A stretch of DNA of 64,000 nucleotides from Brassica napus (Eukaryota; Streptophyta; Magnoliopsida; Brassicales; Brassicaceae). The notes below the pieces were generated by a model. That model searched no databases and had not been told where the DNA came from. It saw nothing but the letters and a program-made list of their open reading frames with translations. This document shows, one piece after another, positions 59,330-64,000 of this stretch (its first letter is position 1; the number at the start of each line of letters is the position of its first letter). The position numbers and the translations under genes are program-made. Location: positions 27,256,137 through 27,320,136 of the forward strand of contig NC_063450.1 in NCBI RefSeq assembly GCF_020379485.1. Reading direction: 5' to 3'.

Positions 59330-62300
59330 TTTCTAGATTTACTTATATTGAACAAAGTACATAAGATATTCGTAATTATTTACAAATACTCAAACTTTTT
59401 ATTTGGAAATCCAAAAAAATCTAGAGATTAGTAATTCTTCGGAAAAGACAAATATTAAAAATTAATATCCGTTAAAAATTGAACAAATCATAAATATTAC
59501 AAAATTTATACAACTCTTGCTTTTATACAAGTAGATTTATATCTACAATTAAACATAGTTTTTTAAAAATATATTTTTATTTACTTATTATTTGATATAT
59601 CTTTATTTACAAAATCACTTATGAAAATTTTAATTTAAGAAATGAATATCTAGGCTTCATAAAAACAACATTTACTTAATTCTTGTTATTTAAAAGTTTA
59701 ATTAATTTAATATTGAATATAAAGTTTCATTAATTGTTATTTTTATTTTATACTATGTTAAAAAAATTATTTTGAAAAAACATTTTTATGTTTTCTAGAT
59801 TTATTTATACTGGAAAAGTGGATAAGATATTTGTAAATATTCATAATTTTTTTGGATGTCCGGAAAAAATTTCAGTTTGGATATTCAGAAAAATCTGGTG
59901 ATCAATAATTCTTCGGAAAAAATATTAAAAATCAATATCCGCTAATATTGAGCAAATCATAAATACTACAAAATTTATACAACTCTGGGTTTTATACATG
60001 TAGATGTATATCTACAATTAAACATAAAGTTTTAAATATATAATTTTACATAATTATTAATTTAATATATCTTTATTTACAAAATTACTTATAATAATTT
60101 TAAATTAAGGAATAAATGTCAAGGCTTTATAAAAACAAAATTTTCTTAATTTTTGATATTCAAAATTTTAATTAATTTTAATACGGAATATAAAGTTTCA
60201 GTAATTGTTATTTTTATTTTATACAATGTGAAAACATTAATCTGAAAACATAATTGTATATTTTATAGATTTACTTACATTTAAAATGCATAAAATATTC
60301 GTAAATATTTACAAATTTTATAATTGTTTTGGATATCCAGAAAATATTTAATTTGGATGTCCGGAAAAAGCTGGAGATCAGTAATTTTTAAGAAAATAGT
60401 TATTAAAAATTAATATTTGTTAAAAATGGAGCAAATCATAAATACCTCCAAATTTATACAACTAATGATTTTATACTAGTAGATGTATTATCATGTATAT
60501 CTGCAATTAAACATAGAGTTTTAAATATATAATTTTACATAATTATAATTTTATATATTTTTATTTACAAAATTACTTATAAAAAAATAAATTAAAAAAT
60601 GAATATCAAGGCTTCATAGAAAAAACATTTTCTTAATTTTTTACATTCAAAATTTTAATTAATTTTAATATTGAATATAAAGTTTCAGTAATTGTTATTC
60701 TGTACTATGCAAAAAATATTATTTTGAAATCATGAATATTCATGATTTACTTAGATTGAACAAAGTGGATAAGATATTCATAAATATTTATAAATATTCA
60801 TTTTTTTTTTGATATCCAGAAATATTTTAATTTGGATATTCGGAAAAATCTAGAGAAGAATAATTCTTCGGAAAATAATATTAAAAATCAATATTTGTTA
60901 AAAATGGAGAAAAGCATAAATACCACAAAAATTGTATAACTCTGGCTTTTATACAAATAGATATATACGTACAATTAAACATAACGTTTTAAATATATAA
61001 TTTTACAAACTTATTTTAATATATCTTTATTTAAAAAACTACTTATAAAAATTTAAATTAAGAAATGAATATCAAGACTTTATAGAAACAACATTTTTTT
61101 TATTTTGTTATTCAAAATTTAATTAATTTTAATATTGAATATAAAGTTTCGGTAAATTTTATTTAGTACTATGTATATAATGTTATTTTGAAAAGATATT
61201 TGTATGTTTTCTAGATTTACTTATGTTGAAAAAATTGGATAAGATATACGTAAATATTTACAATATTTATCAAATTTTGGATATCTAGAAAATATTTTAA
61301 TTTGGATATCCAAAAAAAAATCTAGATGTCAGTAATTATTTGAAAAAAAAAATTAATATCCGTTAAAAATGAATCAATTCATAAATACTGCAAAATTTAT
61401 ACAACTCTAGCTTCTATACAAGTAGATGTATATTTACAATTAAACATAGAGGTTTAAATATATAATTTTATAAATTTATAATTTAATGTATCTTTATTTA
61501 CAAAATAACTAATAGAAATTTTAAATTAAGAAATTAATATCAAGGCTTTATAGAAATAACATTTTCAATTTTTGTAATTCAAAATTTTAATTAATTTTAA
61601 AATTGAATATAAAATTTTCAGTAATTGTTATTTTACACTATCTAAAATTATTATTTTGAAAACAAATTTGTCCGTTTTGTAGATTTACTTATATTGAAAA
61701 ATTCATAACATAGTCGTAAATATTTACAAATATTCATAAACAAATTCAGATATCTAAATTGTTTTTTAATTTAGATATCCGGAAAAAACTAGAGATCAGT
61801 AATTTTTCTGAAAAATAGATATTAAAATCAATATTCGTTAAAAATTAAGCAAATCACAAATACCTCCAAATTTATACAAATTTGGTTTTTATAAAAGTAG
61901 ATGTATATCTGCAATTAAACATAGAGATTTAAATATATAATTTTACATAATTATATTAATATTTTTTTATTTACAAAATTACTTATGAAATTTTTAAATT
62001 AAGAAATGAATATCAAAGTTTATAGAAACAACATTTTCTTAATTTTTCTTATTCAAAAATTTTGTTAATTTTAATATTAAATATAAATTTTTAATAATTG
62101 TTATTTTATATTATGTATAAAAATATATTTTGAAAATAAATTAGTATATTTTCAAGATTTACTTATATTGAACAATGCGGATAAGATATTCACAATATTT
62201 ATAAATATTAATAATGTTTTTTTTTATATCGAGAAAATATTTTAATTTGGATATTCGGAAAAATCTATAGATGAGTAATTCTTTGGGAAAAACAAATATC

Positions 62301-62404
62301 AAAAATCAATATCAAATAAAAATGTAGCAAATCAGAAATACATCCCAACTTATACTTTTCCGGCTTTTATACAAGTAGATGAATACCTACAATTAAACAT
62401 AGAG

Positions 62405-62441
<37 letters not shown>

Positions 62442-64000
62442 CTATTTTAATATATCATTATTTACAAAATTACTTATATAAAATTAAATTAAGAATGAAT
62501 ATGAAGGCCTTATAGCAACATTTTCTTAATTTTTTTATTCAAAAGTTTAATTAATTTTAATATTTAATATAAAGTTTCAGTAATTGTTATTTTATACTAT
62601 GCAAATAATGTTATTTTGAAAACAAATTTGTATGTTTTCTCGATTTACTTATATTGAACAAAATGGATAAGAAATACATAAATATTAACAAATATTCATA
62701 AATGTTTTTGATATCTAGAAAATATTTTAATTTAGATATCCGGAAAAATCTGGAGATCAATAATTCTAAAAAAACAAATATTGAAAATTAATATTCGTTA
62801 AAATTGGGGCTAATCATAAATACCACAAATTGTATACAACTCTAGGTTTTATACAAGTAGATGTATATCTACAATTAAACATAGAGTTTTAAATATATAA
62901 TTTTTAAAAGTATATATTTATATATTTATAATTTAATATATATTTATTTAAAAATGAATAAAACAATTTTAAATTAAGAAATAAATAACAAGGCTTTATA
63001 GAAACAACATTTTCTTAATTTTAGCAGTTCAAAAGTTTAATTAATTTTAATATTGAATATAAAGCTTCAGTAATTGTTATTTTATACTATGTAAATAATA
63101 TTATTTTGAAAACAAATTTCTATGCTTTTTATATTTACTTATATTGAACAAACTTGATAAGATATTTGTAAATATTTACAATTTTTCATAAATCTTTTGG
63201 ATATCCAGAATATATTTTAATTTGGATATCCGGAAAAATCTCAAGATCGGTAATTCCTTGGAAAAAATCAATATTAAAAGCAAATTCCGTTAAAAATGGA
63301 GCAAATCATAAATAGTAAATACTACAAAATTTATACAAATCTAGCATTTATACAAGTAGATGTATATCTACAATTAAACAGAGAGTTTTAAATATACAAT
63401 TTTACGTGATTCTAATTTAATACATCCTTATTTACAAAATTACTAATAAAAATTAAATTAATAAATGAATATCAAGTTTTTAGAGAAACAACATTTTATT
63501 AGTTTTTGTAATTCAAAAGTTTAAGAAATTTTAATATTAAATATAAAGTTTCAGTAATTTTTTATTTCATACTATGTAAAAATGTTATTTTGAAAACAAA
63601 ATTGTATGTTTTCTAGATTTACTTATATTGAAGAGGTGCATAAGATATTCGTAAATATTTACAAATATTCATAATTGTTCTGGATATCCTATTATTTTAA
63701 TTTGGATGTCCAAAAAAATCTGAAAATCAGTAATTCTTAGGATAAAATAAATATTAAAATCAATATCTGTTAAAAATAGAGCAAATCATAAATACTACAA
63801 AATTTATACAACTCTGGCTTTTATACAAGTAGATGTATATCAACAGTTAAACATAGAATATACAATTTAACATAATTCTAATTTAATATATCTTTATTTA
63901 GAAAGTTACTACTTAAAATTTTAAATTAAAAATTAATATCAAGGTTTTATAGAACCAACACTTTCTTAATTTTTTTAATTCAAAAGTTTAATAAACTATA
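59330..64000. repeat. Tandem array of a ~475-bp AT-rich repeat, ~10 copies
   Basis: The landmark GTAGATGTATATCTACAATTAAACATA and variants recur at about 59528, 59995, 60477, 60953, 61419, 61890, 62371, 62851, 63352 and 63825, so the spacing is 466-501 bp. Other landmarks recur in the same order in each unit: TTTGGATATCCGGAAAAATC, TTTCAGTAATTGTTATTTTA and TTATAGAAACAACATTTTCTTAA. Units are diverged by substitutions and indels. There is no coding capacity, and the array continues beyond the window. Confidence 0.93.
62405..62438. repeat. (AT)n microsatellite within the 475-bp array
   Basis: About 17 AT units interrupt one monomer at the point where other units read TTTTAAATATATAATTTT. It is a local expansion of the AT-rich part of the unit. 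Confidence 0.9.

Overview
The window is plant nuclear DNA, almost certainly from a Brassicaceae species of the Brassica/Raphanus group. It has AT-rich intergenic DNA, spliced genes with GT-AG introns, proteins that match Arabidopsis families closely, and transposon families typical of Brassica. Four host-type genes are readable: an alpha-NAC gene (18420-19411, +), a REM-type B3 gene (31744-32681, -), a DC1/C1-domain gene (34751-36328, +) and a complete BRR2-type spliceosomal DExH helicase gene (50750-58490, +). A decayed SPL14-like fragment lies at 19486-20045 (-). From memory, BRR2a, SPL14 and a C1-domain gene are near neighbours on Arabidopsis chromosome 1 (AT1G20960, AT1G20980, AT1G20990). 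The window therefore looks like an expanded, TE-bloated version of that block, with SPL14 mostly lost.

Layout. 1-2046: AT-rich DNA with a 27-nt G run and a small inverted-repeat element. 2047-8224: a complete but mutated Ty1/copia element (-) with a 5-bp target duplication. 8935-18190: copy A of a roughly 2.1-kb duplicated segment, invaded by a hAT element and by two nearly identical mariner-like elements in opposite orientation. 18191-19411: the alpha-NAC gene. 19486-22245: an SPL14-like fragment fused to a LINE that keeps only its 5' half. 22246-24427: an 87-bp block also found downstream of BRR2, then copy B of the duplicated segment, which keeps the empty site for all three copy-A insertions. 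25257-29538: a 4.28-kb non-autonomous Mutator-like element (9-bp TSD) packed with GACGACTT/AAGTCGTC palindromes.

30212-34750: a tandemly duplicated promoter region of the C1-domain gene. The outer copy was broken by a TAA-flanked MITE and by a 2.5-kb TTA-flanked element that carries the spliced B3 gene; the inner copy received a hAT MITE. 34751-36328: the C1-domain gene. 36452-38478: a young non-autonomous LTR element with two 897-bp LTRs. 40081-48176: a second, older copia element (+) whose gag is interrupted by a 2.75-kb CACTA element. 48790-49096: a hAT MITE. 50500-58850: BRR2. About 59330-64000: a tandem array of a very AT-rich repeat of about 475 bp, running off the window end.

The genes do not form an operon or pathway cluster. 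NAC (co-translational chaperone) and BRR2 (U5 snRNP helicase) are housekeeping genes; DC1 and B3 genes belong to large plant families. Most of the window's information is in nested and paired insertions whose target-site duplications and empty paralogous sites let their order be read directly.
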